DNA of 26,392 bases from a virus. The notes under the pieces are model-generated. The model saw only the letters and a list, made by a program, of their open reading frames with translations. It was not told where the DNA came from and did no database searches. Within the stretch, counting starts at the first letter, position 1; every line of letters begins with the position of its first letter. Shown here piece by piece: positions 6,666-13,980 of this stretch. The translations under genes were made by a program, and so were the position numbers. Location: positions 1-26,392 of the IMG/VR virus record IMGVR_UViG_3300042868_007432; one strand, given 5' to 3'.

Positions 6666-8924
6666 ATGAAAAATTTACTTTTAACTTTAACACTTGCCTT
6701 TTCTTTTATGTTAGGATATGGTCAATATGACTTATCCAAGAACGTGGAAAGACAAGTAATAGTGGTACCAAATCAAAAAATGGATGATTTAACCACTTCA
6801 TTTATTGAGGCGAATAACGCTGAGATAGTTGCTAAATTTGACCAACTTGGTTGGTATGTTGTGTTGTTACCTGAGAATATAACTCAGGATAAATTTATAT
6901 CAATCTGTAAGGATTTTAGTTTTATTAAGAATGTGTGGAAAGATGAGACAATGACAATGCAAAGACATTACATTCCTAATGATGTTCAATTTGCTACACA
7001 ATGGTTTCTAAGACAATCCAATGATAAAGACATTGATGCTGACGAGGCGTGGGATTTATTACCAAGTAATAATCCTTTTGTTAGTGTTGCAATGTTTGAC
7101 GGGGGATTAGACCTTACACATCCTGATTTAATTGGGAACACCGACAATCCATTTAATGCCGTTAATTTGACTAATTCAGTGCCTTATGTAAATGCGGAAG
7201 ATAAACACGGGACCGCATGTTCAGGTACTATCGCAGCTTTAACCAATAACGGTATTGGTGTTAGTAGTGTCGGTAACAATAAAGTAAAAGTTATGCCTGT
7301 GAATATTATGTCACAAGTATTTGCGGGAGGTAGTTTTAACACAACAAATGTGATTCAAATTGCTGGAGTCAACGCAGCAATGGCTAACCCAAACTGTGTT
7401 GCTATTGCAATGTCTTATGGTGGTAGCGGGGTTTCCTCAGCACTTGAGGCTGCGTTTTTATCCGCAAGAACAACCGCAAGAGGTGGTAAAGGTATGTGTG
7501 TTTTCGCATCTTCAGGTAATAATTTTTCAGGAACTGCAGCTCAATACCCCGCAAACTATACTAATGTTTGGGGAGTAGGGGCCACAACATCATCTGACGT
7601 TAGAGCAAGTTTCTCAAATTATGGTCCAATATGTGATATATCCGCACCTGGCTCAGGTATCGGTACAACAGATAGAATCGGTACCGCAGGATATAATACA
7701 ACAGACTATACGTCAATAAGTGGTACATCATTTTCTTGTCCTATAACGGCCGCAGCCGCAGCGGTTATATTCTATAAGAATTGGACTTTAACGGACGACG
7801 AAGTATTAAATATATTATCCCAAAGCTGTGAAAAAGTAGGAGGATATGTTTATTCAACCGCAAATGGTTATCCATACGGAACGAGAAGTAATGAATTAGG
7901 ATATGGTAGAATTAATCTTAAAAATGCGGTTAACTTAACACCAACACCAGGTGGAACTCCACCACCTCCACCACCAAGTCAACACAATTTTTATGTTCAA
8001 AACGTAACTGTTTCACCGTCATCACTTAATATGGGAGGGACAATTACCATAACTTGTAATCAATCAACTACTGACGGTACATTAAGTGTTGTTAATCCAA
8101 TCTTACAATATCGCTCATCAGTTAATACAATTTGGGGTGATAGTGACGATGTTATTATTGGTACTGACACCACTACTTTAGGAGGTGGAGTTTCTACGGG
8201 AGTAGAAAGTATAACATATGTAACACCGTTGTCTGTTGGTACAAGATACATTCTTATTAAAGCGAATTACAATAATGCAGTTGCGGAATCAAGTCCCTTT
8301 GATAATTCAGGTCAAGCGTCGTATGTTTTAGTAGACCCAAATGTTGCTTTAACTGACCTTGCAATATCATTTGATATACCAACGACATCAGTTGTTAATT
8401 TAACACCAACTCAGATTACATTTACTTATAGACCAAAAATTACAAATACAGGTTCAGCAGTTATTACAAGTTTTTCAATTGGAAGAACTTGGGTAAATTG
8501 TCCTGGAGGAGTAATTAATTGTGAATCATCATCTAATTGGTCAGGAACATTATTACCTGGGCAGTCAGTTTATTTACCTAATGGTATTAACAGCTCATGG
8601 TCAACTCAAGTTTGTTTCAGTCCAACAAGTTGTGCGATTCCTGCCGGTGGTACTAATACATTCAGAATAAGAATGTTATCCATTAATGGAGCTACAACCG
8701 ATATTAATACAACCAATAATGTTGCAACTGTAGTTGTTAATAGATTGGTAACTACGACTAACAATGATGTTGAGTTTGTAGAAGTTAGACAATTTAGTAA
8801 GTTGTATGAAAAACCTGTAAGATATAATAGTATTGACGAGGCGATTTTAGAGAAAGGATTAAATATAATTCACATTCATTATGATGATGGAACCGTTGAG
8901 ATAAGGAAAATCTCAAGAGACTAA
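6666..8924 (+). CDS. Secreted subtilisin-like serine protease (S8) with C-terminal beta domains
   Basis: A 752-residue exported protease. A signal peptide (1-19, ending near GYGQ) is followed by a propeptide-like region (about 20-100), then the S8 catalytic domain with Asp145 (FDGGLD), His181 (DKHGTACSG), the oxyanion Asn285 (SSGNN) and Ser355 (SGTSFSCP). All catalytic residues are present, so it should be active. After the domain comes a Pro-rich linker (about 428-440) and two beta-sandwich segments resembling CARDB-type adhesion domains, each with a pair of Cys. The last 40 residues (GLNIIHIHYDDGTVEIRK near the end) look like the final strands of a Bacteroidota secretion-system (T9SS) sorting domain, but the match is weak. 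It could be secreted by the host or be a virion-attached depolymerase. A strong terminator follows. Confidence 0.9.
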   Translation: MKNLLLTLTLAFSFMLGYGQYDLSKNVERQVIVVPNQKMDDLTTSFIEANNAEIVAKFDQLGWYVVLLPENITQDKFISICKDFSFIKNVWKDETMTMQRHYIPNDVQFATQWFLRQSNDKDIDADEAWDLLPSNNPFVSVAMFDGGLDLTHPDLIGNTDNPFNAVNLTNSVPYVNAEDKHGTACSGTIAALTNNGIGVSSVGNNKVKVMPVNIMSQVFAGGSFNTTNVIQIAGVNAAMANPNCVAIAMSYGGSGVSSALEAAFLSARTTARGGKGMCVFASSGNNFSGTAAQYPANYTNVWGVGATTSSDVRASFSNYGPICDISAPGSGIGTTDRIGTAGYNTTDYTSISGTSFSCPITAAAAAVIFYKNWTLTDDEVLNILSQSCEKVGGYVYSTANGYPYGTRSNELGYGRINLKNAVNLTPTPGGTPPPPPPSQHNFYVQNVTVSPSSLNMGGTITITCNQSTTDGTLSVVNPILQYRSSVNTIWGDSDDVIIGTDTTTLGGGVSTGVESITYVTPLSVGTRYILIKANYNNAVAESSPFDNSGQASYVLVDPNVALTDLAISFDIPTTSVVNLTPTQITFTYRPKITNTGSAVITSFSIGRTWVNCPGGVINCESSSNWSGTLLPGQSVYLPNGINSSWSTQVCFSPTSCAIPAGGTNTFRIRMLSINGATTDINTTNNVATVVVNRLVTTTNNDVEFVEVRQFSKLYEKPVRYNSIDEAILEKGLNIIHIHYDDGTVEIRKISRD

Positions 8925-8926
8925 AT

Positions 8927-8954
8927 AAAAAAGGGAACTTCGGTTCCCTTTTTT
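8927..8954 (+). terminator. Intrinsic terminator after the protease gene
   Basis: AAAAAAGGGAAC, loop TTCG, GTTCCCTTTTTT: a 12-bp perfect stem with a UUCG loop and T-run directly after the protease stop. It is symmetric enough to work in both directions. Confidence 0.9.
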
Positions 8955-8964
8955 ATTTTAATAG

Positions 8965-8971
8965 TATTTAT
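8965..8971 (+). promoter_or_regulatory. TATTTAT element upstream of the transpeptidase-like gene
   Basis: TATTTAT lies 11 bases after the terminator and 19 bases before ATG 8991. It matches the element found just before many transcription units in this window. Confidence 0.35.
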
Positions 8972-8990
8972 TAGAGTAAAACTTTAAATT

Positions 8991-9536
8991 ATGAAAAAAT
9001 ATACAGTTGATGAATTAAAGACAAAATTCGCAGAACTAGGATATACTTGGTATCCATTTATGTTAGTTGGTATTCGCTCACAAGCCAACATCCCAAATGA
9101 ATTTGATGACTTTGTTGGTGTTGTTGAAGGTGAAAAAGTATCTTGGTATACCGCAACAACTAACCCTGGAACACATTGGTTAAAGAATCTTTTAAATACA
9201 AAAGGGGCAGCATTATTAAAACCAGGTCAGTGGGTTGATTCATGGAAAATTGGTATGCACCAAGGTAAATACGAGGCGTTAACTCAGGTTAAACCAATTA
9301 CAGTATTCAGAGATAAAAATAAAGACAATATTGCTGAGGAAACTTCGGTAACTGATACAGGACTTTTTGGTATCAATATTCACAGAGCAAACCCAAAAGG
9401 TATTAGCAAATATATTGATAAGTGGTCAGCAGGTTGCCAAGTATTAAATAATTCGGAAGAATTTGCAGAACTACTTTCTAAGTGTAAAAAGTCAGGTTTA
9501 AAGGCTTTTACATATACTTTACTTAAAGAATTCTAA
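8991..9536 (+). CDS. Putative L,D-transpeptidase (YkuD-like) peptidoglycan enzyme
   Basis: A 181-residue protein between two terminators, so transcribed alone. Near the C-terminus it has a histidine (NIHRA, about residue 131), then 14 residues, then WSAGCQV, matching the H-x14-(S/T)-x-G-C pattern of YkuD L,D-transpeptidases, where the Cys is the nucleophile. Such enzymes form or cut peptide cross-links in the cell wall. No signal peptide or membrane segment is seen, so in a phage it could be a virion-carried or lysis-released wall enzyme. The rest (YTWYPFMLVGIRSQANIPNEF at the start) is typical of a Bacteroidota/phage family seen without a firm function. The family match rests on the motif only. 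Confidence 0.55.
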   Translation: MKKYTVDELKTKFAELGYTWYPFMLVGIRSQANIPNEFDDFVGVVEGEKVSWYTATTNPGTHWLKNLLNTKGAALLKPGQWVDSWKIGMHQGKYEALTQVKPITVFRDKNKDNIAEETSVTDTGLFGINIHRANPKGISKYIDKWSAGCQVLNNSEEFAELLSKCKKSGLKAFTYTLLKEF

Positions 9537-9558
9537 ATTTTATATTTTTTTTTTAATT

Positions 9559-9583
9559 GGGGCTTTTCAGCCCCTTTTTTTTT
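9559..9583 (+). terminator. Intrinsic terminator after the transpeptidase-like gene
   Basis: GGGGC, loop TTTTCA, GCCCC, then nine T residues. It isolates the 8991 gene from the glutamine synthetase operon. Confidence 0.9.
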
Positions 9584-9625
9584 ATTATAATTGTGTTAAA
9601 TAAAATTAATTTATTTAACACAGAG

Positions 9626-9799
9626 ATGGGCTGGTCAAGTGAAGATTATATTGAAGAATTGTTATATGCTGCACACCAAAAAGGAAAAAGTAGTTTACTA
9701 ATGGACATTGCATTAAAAATTCAAATGGATAAAAAAATGGATAAAATAAAATCCTATGAACTTGCGGCAAAAGAATTAAATATTGAAATACCCGATTAA
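9626..9799 (+). CDS. Small helical protein upstream of glutamine synthetase, 57 aa
   Basis: The frame is open from 9557, but that would begin inside the terminator; ATG 9626 (MGWSSEDYIEELLYAAHQKG) is the likely start. The product is entirely helical and charged, with Met-rich middle (MDIALKIQMDKKMDK). It ends two bases before the glutamine synthetase ATG, so it leads that operon. Phage proteins beginning with SSEDYIEELLYEAHSxG-like sequences are common, but no function is known to me. Confidence 0.6.
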   Translation: MGWSSEDYIEELLYAAHQKGKSSLLMDIALKIQMDKKMDKIKSYELAAKELNIEIPD

Positions 9800-9801
9800 T
9801 A

Positions 9802-10824
9802 ATGATATATAAACTTGAATATATTTGGTTAGATGGATACACTCCTGAGCCAAACCTTAGAAGTAAAACTAAAGTAATTAATTTTACAAAAGAAGATATT
9901 ACAATATCTGACTTACCTATTTGGAACTTTGACGGTTCATCAACAAAACAAGCTGAAGGGGTCGACTCAGACTGTCTTTTGAAACCTGTTAAAATGGTTA
10001 AAGACCCCCAAAGAAAGAATGGATATCTTGTATTGTGCGAAGTTTTAAATGTTGATGAAACTCCTCACTCATCAAATATGAGGTCAAAAATTACAGATGA
10101 CTCAAATCTTTGGCTCGGGTTTGAACAGGAGTTCTTTATCTACAAAGATGGATTACCACTTGGGCATAATGGTATGACACCAAAACCACAAGGAGAATAC
10201 TATTGTGGTATTGGTTCAGATAATATTTCAGGAAGAGATATTATTGAACACCACCTTGACCTTTGCTTGGCCTCAGGACTTAACATGACAGGAATAAACG
10301 CTGAAGTTGCCCTCGGACAATGGGAATTCCAGGTTATGGGGAAAGGAGCTCTTGATGCTTGTGACCAACTAACACTTGCAAGATATATCTTAAATAGACT
10401 ATCTGAATCATATAAGGTAACGATTGAATATCACCCAAAACCTCTTGGAAATACAGATTGGAATGGTTCGGGAATGCACACAAATTTCTCAACCAAACAA
10501 ATGAGAGAAGAAGGTGGAAAGGAATTATTTGATGAAATCTTCCGTGTATTCAAAACAAATCACAACAAACATATTTTAGTTTACGGTTCAGATAATGAAC
10601 AAAGACTAACAGGTAAACATGAAACCCAATCGATTGATAAATTCTCTTGGGGTGTAAGTGACAGAGGAGCTTCAATTCGTATTCCACAAACAACGGTTAA
10701 AAATGGATGGAGAGGTTATTTAGAAGATAGGAGACCAGCATCAAATGCTTGTCCTTATATGATTACAAAACAGATTTCTGAATCACTAAAGCAATCTCAA
10801 CAAAATATATTAACTCTTCAATAA
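9802..10824 (+). CDS. glnII: Glutamine synthetase, type II (eukaryote-like)
   Basis: Makes glutamine from glutamate, ammonia and ATP in the cytoplasm. The 340-residue length fits GSII (about 340-370), not the bacterial GlnA (about 470) or GSIII (about 700). Family motifs run in order: LPIWNFDGSSTKQA (38-51), GFEQE with metal ligands Glu108 and Glu110, INAEVALGQWEFQV with Glu168 and Glu175, DWNGSGMHTNFS with His226, NEQRLTGKHE with Arg268, FSWGVSDRGASIR with Arg288 and Arg293, and GYLEDRRPASN with Glu308. No expected catalytic residue is missing, so the enzyme should be active. It is in an operon with small genes on both sides (2-base gap before, TAATG overlap after). A phage-borne GSII is uncommon and is probably an acquired metabolic gene. 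Confidence 0.96.
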   Translation: MIYKLEYIWLDGYTPEPNLRSKTKVINFTKEDITISDLPIWNFDGSSTKQAEGVDSDCLLKPVKMVKDPQRKNGYLVLCEVLNVDETPHSSNMRSKITDDSNLWLGFEQEFFIYKDGLPLGHNGMTPKPQGEYYCGIGSDNISGRDIIEHHLDLCLASGLNMTGINAEVALGQWEFQVMGKGALDACDQLTLARYILNRLSESYKVTIEYHPKPLGNTDWNGSGMHTNFSTKQMREEGGKELFDEIFRVFKTNHNKHILVYGSDNEQRLTGKHETQSIDKFSWGVSDRGASIRIPQTTVKNGWRGYLEDRRPASNACPYMITKQISESLKQSQQNILTLQ

Positions 10825-11108
10825 TGAAACCCGAAGAAATTTATTTCCTTAATTATGTGAAGACCAAGGTACTCCCAAAGCATGGGTTAACAGAGAATGA
10901 TATATCATTTTCAAAGAATGATGAGTACTTCACAATGCAATATCTTATTCAAGGTAGACGTATTGAAGATATAATGGAGTGGTATAATAAAGCTGAAAAG
11001 ATTTATAATGAGATATCGACAATCTGTTACATCACAACAAAAAAGAAACTTGATAATATTATAGTTGAATCAGGAACCAAAACAGAAAATCTTTTAAATC
11101 TTATATGA
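10824..11108 (+). CDS. Small protein of unknown function, 94 aa
   Basis: Starts in a TAATG overlap with glutamine synthetase and ends in an ATGA overlap with the next gene, so all three are likely co-translated. The product (MKPEEIYFLNYVKTKVLPKHGL) is mixed helical, with the middle QYLIQGRRIEDIMEWYNKAEKIYNEI. No catalytic motif is seen. The overlaps suggest a possible link to glutamine synthetase, but no function can be assigned. Confidence 0.6.
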   Translation: MKPEEIYFLNYVKTKVLPKHGLTENDISFSKNDEYFTMQYLIQGRRIEDIMEWYNKAEKIYNEISTICYITTKKKLDNIIVESGTKTENLLNLI

Positions 11109-11473
11109 AACCAATCTATCCTTATTTTGAGGTAAAGTATGCTGTGGATGATTTCGTTGCAACATACGGTGATAAAATGACTAAAGACAAATGGTCAATA
11201 ACATCTAAACCTTGTAAAAAGTGTGATGAAACTTTTAATTCTAAAATTAGAAATGTAGATGAAAGATTTTTTTATACTGCAACTACGGGTAAAATAATCA
11301 AGAATGAGGATTATTTATTTGTCGAAAGAAAAGGACCTGGAAAACTCACAAAGAAGATTTATCAACAACTTGTTGAATATGGGTTTGAAATAGATAAAAA
11401 TGGACTTATATTAGATTTTAAAAAGAATGATACAAACTATATTGATAATGAATCTTTTAATAGTGGTGATTAG
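11105..11473 (+). CDS. Protein of unknown function with one CxxC pair, 122 aa
   Basis: Overlaps the upstream gene by four bases (ATGA). It contains one KPCKKCDETF pair (Cys at about 37 and 40) and no second pair, so zinc binding would need a partner or dimer. The C-terminal part is charged and helical (LTKKIYQQLVEYGFEIDK), ending in a polar tail. The family is not recognised. It is the last clear gene of the glutamine synthetase operon. Confidence 0.6.
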   Translation: MKPIYPYFEVKYAVDDFVATYGDKMTKDKWSITSKPCKKCDETFNSKIRNVDERFFYTATTGKIIKNEDYLFVERKGPGKLTKKIYQQLVEYGFEIDKNGLILDFKKNDTNYIDNESFNSGD

Positions 11474-11603
11474 ATTCTACACCCTATCATTTAAAAACCC
11501 TAAGCCCTCTTTCAAAGAGGAGTTACAAAATTATGGGAACCATTTGGTTAGTTCACATCTTTTGTTTTTTACAATAATGTTTTTATTTTATTTATTTAGT
11601 TAA
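11463..11603 (+). CDS. Possible tiny membrane protein with GTG start, 46 aa
   Basis: An open frame from GTG 11463 (or GTG 11466) to TAA 11601-11603 overlaps the upstream gene end. Its last 17 residues are strongly hydrophobic (SHLLFFTIMFLFYLFS), preceded by a charged segment. Such a layout suits a small single-pass membrane protein, but the start is non-ATG and AT-rich DNA gives hydrophobic frames by chance. Confidence 0.25.
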   Translation: MVIRFYTLSFKNPKPSFKEELQNYGNHLVSSHLLFFTIMFLFYLFS

Positions 11604-11622
11604 ATAATTTATTAAAAATAAA

Positions 11623-11650
11623 AAACCCCTCATTGAGGGGGTTTCTTTTT
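11623..11650. terminator. Bidirectional terminator between convergent operons
   Basis: CCCCTC (11626-11631) and GAGGGG (11635-11640) with A- and T-tracts on both sides form a short GC stem with a three-base loop. It lies between the plus-strand glutamine synthetase operon and the minus-strand DoxX gene and can end both. Confidence 0.85.
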
Positions 11651-11652
11651 AA

Positions 11653-12018
11653 TTAGATAATACTTTTAAGTTCATAGGTTCTTAGACAGTGACCTGACCA
11701 TGCAAGAACTCCAAGTAGAATCGGCATAAAGATACCTACTCCACCAAGAAGAGCAAAATGGACAGCAACTGCTCCAGCCATTGTTAATGACACACCAAGA
11801 GCACCAAACATTGATGTTCGTGGAATCATAAGAAGAATAACTGCCGCAAGTTCAACAAGTCCAACAAATACCATCTGAGGTATCATATTGAAGAATGTGA
11901 AGTTTTTAACCATTTCTTCTGAATGTGTGATTTTGCCAATTGCACCCATCCCGAGCATAATTGCAACAAGAGCTGAAAGAACCCAACCCAAAGTTTTAAG
12001 TGTAAATAAATTTTTCAT
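11653..12018 (-). CDS. DoxX-like small membrane protein
   Basis: A 121-residue inner-membrane protein with four hydrophobic segments (about 9-27, 47-65, 70-88 and 92-108), matching the DoxX / DoxX-like layout, including the early GxGKI-type turn (GMGAIGKITHSEEM). Family members are poorly understood membrane proteins linked to quinone or redox functions. The gene ends at the bidirectional terminator and starts 21 bases after the 12040 gene, so it is probably the last gene of that unit. A membrane protein with a lysis role is an alternative, since the endolysin gene is nearby. Confidence 0.7.
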   Translation of the reverse strand: MKNLFTLKTLGWVLSALVAIMLGMGAIGKITHSEEMVKNFTFFNMIPQMVFVGLVELAAVILLMIPRTSMFGALGVSLTMAGAVAVHFALLGGVGIFMPILLGVLAWSGHCLRTYELKSII

Positions 12019-12039
12019 AATATAATTATAAAAAGAATA

Positions 12040-12558
12040 TTACATATAGTCAACATCTACCTCAACAATCTCCATACCTAAGTCATTGAAGTATCTTTGA
12101 AAAGTATCAAATATTGTTTCTTGAACCTCATTATTTACTTCCCATCCATAATTTTCATTTGCAAGAGCCTCATCTATTGATACCGTTGGTTGATTTTCAT
12201 CAAATATCAAAGTTACAGTTCCACCTGGCTTAACTCTAACATCCAAATAAACATTAAATTCATCTAAAGTAATATAATCTAATATAATATCAAAGTCATA
12301 ACCACCATACTGAATATGGTAAGTTTTTCCTTCATTTTGTTTAATGTGTTCGATAAATTTTTCTTCACCACCAAACCATTCAACCAAATACTCAAGAAAA
12401 TAAGGATGAAGTTTATAAGAATGGAGTAAATCAACCCCAATCAATTTATACGTTTCTCTAGATAACGAAGGACCACGTAGTTTCCAGTACTTAAAAAGTA
12501 TTGGTTTGTATTTTTCGGCTATGGTCTCAAGTTGACTTTCTTTCAGAATAATTTTCAT
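12040..12558 (-). CDS. Acidic protein with MKIILKESQ N-terminus, unknown function, 172 aa
   Basis: Begins MKIILKESQLETIAEKY, matching the N-terminal peptide class of the 21628-26392 genes, with a predicted L-K-E cleavage site before Ser8. The rest is acidic, with a helical first half and a beta-rich second half (YDFDIILDYITLDEFNVYLDVRV is the marker region at about 107-129), ending in an amphipathic helix (TIFDTFQRYFNDLGM). The gene is preceded by TATTTAT five bases before the ATG. Except for the N-terminus it is not recognisably related to its likely relatives. Possibly a capsid-packaged protein (inference). Confidence 0.7.
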   Translation of the reverse strand: MKIILKESQLETIAEKYKPILFKYWKLRGPSLSRETYKLIGVDLLHSYKLHPYFLEYLVEWFGGEEKFIEHIKQNEGKTYHIQYGGYDFDIILDYITLDEFNVYLDVRVKPGGTVTLIFDENQPTVSIDEALANENYGWEVNNEVQETIFDTFQRYFNDLGMEIVEVDVDYM

Positions 12559-12563
12559 TATCT

Positions 12564-12570
12564 ATAAATA
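12564..12570 (-). promoter_or_regulatory. TATTTAT element, five bases before the 12558 start
   Basis: On the minus strand TATTTAT ends five bases before the ATG, as at other units with the N-terminal signal-like peptide. Confidence 0.45.
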
Positions 12571-12618
12571 CATCATAATTCTTTATAGGGAGAGCATGAC
12601 AATCATAACAATAATAAA

Positions 12619-12644
12619 AACACCTTAGTTAATTATCAGGTGTT
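12619..12644 (-). terminator. Terminator for the 12663 gene
   Basis: On the minus strand AACACC (12644-12639) pairs with GGTGTT (12624-12619) and is followed by more T residues, 18 bases after the stop. Confidence 0.65.
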
Positions 12645-12662
12645 ATTATATAGGTTTAATCA

Positions 12663-13022
12663 TTATCTTACAAAATTTACAATTAAGTTCCCTTGGATAA
12701 TTATTGTTTCTTTTTCAGTAATGTTTATCCAAATCTTGTCTCTACATTTATAAATAATTGAACCGTCCTCTATTGATTTACTGTATATAATCGCTTGTTT
12801 ATGAATTAATTTATTATGTAAATAATAATGGTATTTAATATGACCAAGCAATTCTTGTACTTCTACTTTTGATTCTATCTTTGTGAGTTCAGTACACTTT
12901 ATAGTTTGTTCTTTGTTAGGTTCGTAGATATTATCACAAGTTCTCATATAATTGTAGGTAATTGTTTGAGCAATTGATGAATAAAATATAAAAAACCCTA
13001 TTAATAATAAAAATGTTTTCAT
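12663..13022 (-). CDS. Secreted protein of unknown function, 119 aa
   Basis: Residues 1-18 form a signal peptide (MKTFLLLIGFFIFYSSIAQ, cleavage after Ala18). The mature part is about 100 residues, with two Cys (about 29 and 43, CDNIYEPNKEQTIKC) and a third near 93 (KCRDKIW), and alternating strands that suggest a small beta domain. It is transcribed downstream of the endolysin. It could be periplasmic, possibly linked to lysis or superinfection exclusion; neither is shown by the sequence. Confidence 0.65.
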   Translation of the reverse strand: MKTFLLLIGFFIFYSSIAQTITYNYMRTCDNIYEPNKEQTIKCTELTKIESKVEVQELLGHIKYHYYLHNKLIHKQAIIYSKSIEDGSIIYKCRDKIWINITEKETIIIQGNLIVNFVR

Positions 13023-13066
13023 TTTAGTTTGTACCCCCTAAACACTCGGACACCCGAACTTAAATT

Positions 13067-13525
13067 TTATTTACTAAAGTATAAATCTGCTTCACATTGT
13101 CTACGTTCAACCAAACCTTTAAGAACCTTACCTCCCGCTTTTGTCCACCTCATAAATTCATCCCTTATGGTCGGGTCATTTGGATTTTTATTAACCTTTT
13201 TCAAAAGAGTACTACTCTTTAGATTATAAGGACCCAAATTAAAAGCGAAACTAACCAAAGCGTCAAATTGATTTTGATTAATGTCATCACGACAAAACGA
13301 ATCAACGTGTTGCTCAAGATTCTGCAATGAGTTAGACAGTAATTCGGTCGCTCTTTGTTCGGTTATTATCGTATCTTTCAAAGACACTTTTTTACCATTT
13401 TCATATAGAGTATTTCCATAACCAATAGTTGGAACACCCGCTGAACAAAGGTAAGGTTTTAATTTTAGACCCTCAAATTTTTTTATCAAGTCTAAACCTT
13501 TTTTACTAATTTTTGTAATTTTCAT
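13067..13525 (-). CDS. Endolysin, GH24 lysozyme
   Basis: Cleaves the glycan strand of peptidoglycan to release progeny. The 152-residue length is typical for GH24. The catalytic Glu18 (KKFEGLKLKPY), Cys27 and Thr33 (PTIGYGNT) fit the E-8aa-(D/C)-5aa-T pattern, with Cys in place of Asp; that variant is known in active phage lysozymes. The central helical part (QFDALVSFAFNLG) and the C-terminal VERRQCEADLY match the family. No signal peptide or SAR segment is seen, so a holin or other exporter would be needed. It lies directly downstream of the tRNA-like array. Confidence 0.93.
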   Translation of the reverse strand: MKITKISKKGLDLIKKFEGLKLKPYLCSAGVPTIGYGNTLYENGKKVSLKDTIITEQRATELLSNSLQNLEQHVDSFCRDDINQNQFDALVSFAFNLGPYNLKSSTLLKKVNKNPNDPTIRDEFMRWTKAGGKVLKGLVERRQCEADLYFSK

Positions 13526-13570
13526 ATTGATAGTTTTTTATATCTATAATTATCACAAAAAACATAAATG

Positions 13571-13705
13571 TAGTCAGGACAGGATTCGAACCTGTACTCA
13601 AAACAATCATCTAATATGCCTATTAGAGATACGTTTATAGATGCCTCCTCAACCTCGCCTAATTGTTTTGATAGTTGTTAGCGTCTACCATTCCGCCACC
13701 TGACT
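13571..13705 (-). ncRNA. tRNA-like element 7 (135 nt, long insert)
   Basis: The acceptor stem AGTCAGG/CCTGACT is perfect, the D-arm is leucine-like (GCGGAATGGTAGACGC), and the T-arm is canonical (ACAGG TTCGAAT CCTGT). No 7-base anticodon loop is found: the D-arm is followed by CTAA, 15 bases and TTAG. A 10-bp stem (TCAAAACAAT with ATTGTTTTGA) then encloses about 50 bases including the CTAATA-GGCA-TATTAG hairpin. The body is about 50 nt longer than a leucine tRNA. No CCA is encoded. Endolysin starts 46 bases after its 3' end. Confidence 0.6.
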
Positions 13706-13709
13706 ATGT

Positions 13710-13892
13710 TTATTTCACTTCTTTAAATAGTGAAAAAAATTCTTCTTTTGTCCTCACCCATATCCAACCATTTGGATTATTATATAAAGTTTGATAAATG
13801 ATTGAATCAACCCATACACCATTTATTTTTACTTTTGTTTCTGCAAAAATTCTGTAGAGTTTACCCTTATATTCATATACCTTTTCTTCCAT
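13710..13892 (-). CDS. Small protein of unknown function, 60 aa
   Basis: Lies between two tRNA-like elements: its ATG is 17 bases after the 3' end of one and its stop is 5 bases before the next. The product (MEEKVYEYKGKLYRIFAETK) is a small beta-rich protein with Tyr and Trp residues (NGWIWVRTKEEF near the end). It has the look of a short SH3-like domain, but no family is certain. It would be released as a separate mRNA if the flanking RNAs are processed. Confidence 0.6.
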   Translation of the reverse strand: MEEKVYEYKGKLYRIFAETKVKINGVWVDSIIYQTLYNNPNGWIWVRTKEEFFSLFKEVK

Positions 13893-13908
13893 AACTTTTA
13901 TTTATTTG

Positions 13909-13980
13909 TAGTCAGGACAGGATTCGAACCTGTACCTCAAGAGTTACTGACGTGAGTGCTATCAATTACACCACCTGACT
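13909..13980 (-). ncRNA. tRNA-like element 6 (72 nt)
   Basis: This is the only array member of normal tRNA length. Acceptor AGTCAGG/CCTGACT, D-stem GTGT/GCAC and T-arm ACAGG TTCGAAT CCTGT are good, but a regular anticodon arm would be CACGT/TCTTG with two mismatches and without U33 (loop CAGTAAC). The better pairing CTCA/TGAG leaves a 13-base loop. It could be a degenerate tRNA. Confidence 0.6.

Noticed and set aside
7360-8251. Small frames inside the protease gene (7360-7578 and 8060-8251)
   Set aside because: They are alternative frames of an intact S8 protease gene.
6063-8924. Host DNA carried into the phage contig
   Set aside because: The signal peptides look host-like, but the genes lie without a break between phage-like small genes and share the same base composition and terminators.
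12564-12570. T4-type late promoter TATAAATA
   Set aside because: The sequence TATAAATA does occur, but on the strand opposite to the genes; on the coding strand the conserved form is TATTTAT.
13571-13705. Group I intron inside a tRNA gene
   Set aside because: The extra part is only about 50 bases, far too short, and none of the conserved core segments is visible.
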